NCBI GenBank assembly: GCA_003833135.1
Contig: QZLH01000395.1
Coordinates: forward strand, 50,391 to 69,188
Source of the DNA: Oehlia diaphana
Taxonomy: Eukaryota; Glomeromycota; Glomeromycetes; Glomerales; Glomeraceae
Length of the DNA: 18,798 bases
Reading direction: 5' to 3'
A model generated the notes under the pieces. That model was not told where the DNA came from. It did not search any database and worked only from the letters and a program-made list of their open reading frames with translations. Positions 18,481-18,798 of the stretch are shown piece by piece (within the stretch, counting starts at the first letter, position 1; each line of letters starts with the position of its first letter). Both the position numbers and the translations under genes were made by a program.

Positions 18481-18798
18481 GGCAATCTCGATAAATTGGA
18501 TCCTCGATAAACCAGATTTGGCACTAATTCGGATTTTTCTTCTGGAACCAAATCATCTATATTAAAATAGTCTTGATATATCGGACTTTATTAGTAAAAT
18601 CTTGATATTTCATAAATTGGATTTTATTCTAGATCAACTATAGTTAAAAAATCTTTTATTTTTTCAGAGTCCGAAATAATTATGTCAATCATTTATTAAT
18701 TAGGCGAACAATTTTTCTCACTGTTTTTTTCAAACTATACTTTAGCATGAGAGAAAACAAAGATACAAATAATAAAAAGTATTAGTAAAATCTTGATA
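18481..18798. mobile_element. Possible left end of a pogo/Tc1-mariner-type transposon, cut by the window edge
   Basis: The sequence beginning CAGGCAATCTCGATAAATTG at 18480 continues with CTCGATAAACCAGATTTGGC and ACTAATTCGGA. Starting CAG and carrying repeated CTCGATAAAnnnGGA is the style of pogo/Tigger-type terminal repeats. Sub-terminal repeats follow: TCTTGATATATCGGACTTTA, then TCTTGATATTTCATAAATTG. The 18-bp ATTAGTAAAATCTTGATA occurs at 18590-18607 and again at 18781-18798, the window end. No transposase is visible yet; it would lie to the right. The call rests on terminal style only. Confidence 0.4.

Overview
The window is nuclear DNA from a fungus. It is very A+T-rich. Four of its six genes carry short introns (57-129 bp), and all 16 introns I could place run from GT to TAG. 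The gene set combines a MYST acetylase, a TRAPP core subunit, a Spt23/Mga2-type membrane-anchored transcription factor, ORC2 and a SAGA-type ubiquitin protease, together with STEEP1. Mga2/Spt23 is fungal, while STEEP1 is absent from budding yeasts. That combination, the extreme A+T content and the abundance of small palindromic repeats suggest an early-diverging (Mucoromycota) fungus, plausibly an arbuscular mycorrhizal one of the Rhizophagus kind. The genus is an inference from style, not a search result.

Layout. 1-2980: repeat-rich and gene-free. It holds decayed palindromes, a badly decayed coding relic (about 430-850) and an old palindromic element split by a later insertion that itself contains two hairpin elements. 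2981-4369 (+): MYST acetyltransferase (Esa1/Tip60), intronless as read. 5445-4666 (-): Bet3/TRAPPC3, four exons. 6191-5637 (-): STEEP1-like, three exons. 11188-6676 (-): Mga2/Spt23-like factor, eleven exons and 1213 aa, with a C-terminal membrane anchor. 14152-12499 (-): ORC2, two exons. 15030-16892 (+): Ubp8/USP22-like protease, one exon. 16893-18798: A/T-rich repeats, a well-preserved 205-bp palindromic element (17996-18200) and what looks like the end of a pogo-type transposon running off the window.

The six genes are housekeeping and do not form an operon or cluster. Two loose themes can be seen. Esa1 (NuA4) and Ubp8/USP22 (SAGA) are both chromatin regulators. A perfect MCB box lies 34 bp upstream of ORC2 and an E2F-like site lies upstream of the MYST gene, as expected of G1/S-timed expression. 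Mga2/Spt23, Bet3 and STEEP1 all act at or near the ER and early secretory membranes, but nothing in the sequence shows that they are co-regulated.

I rebuilt all exon structures by hand from splice consensus, reading frame and family similarity; no transcript evidence was available. I found no convincing new system. The most unusual material is the two copies of a CAATC/GATTG-rich palindromic element flanking the gene block, with the left copy showing strongly one-directional C-to-T/G-to-A decay.
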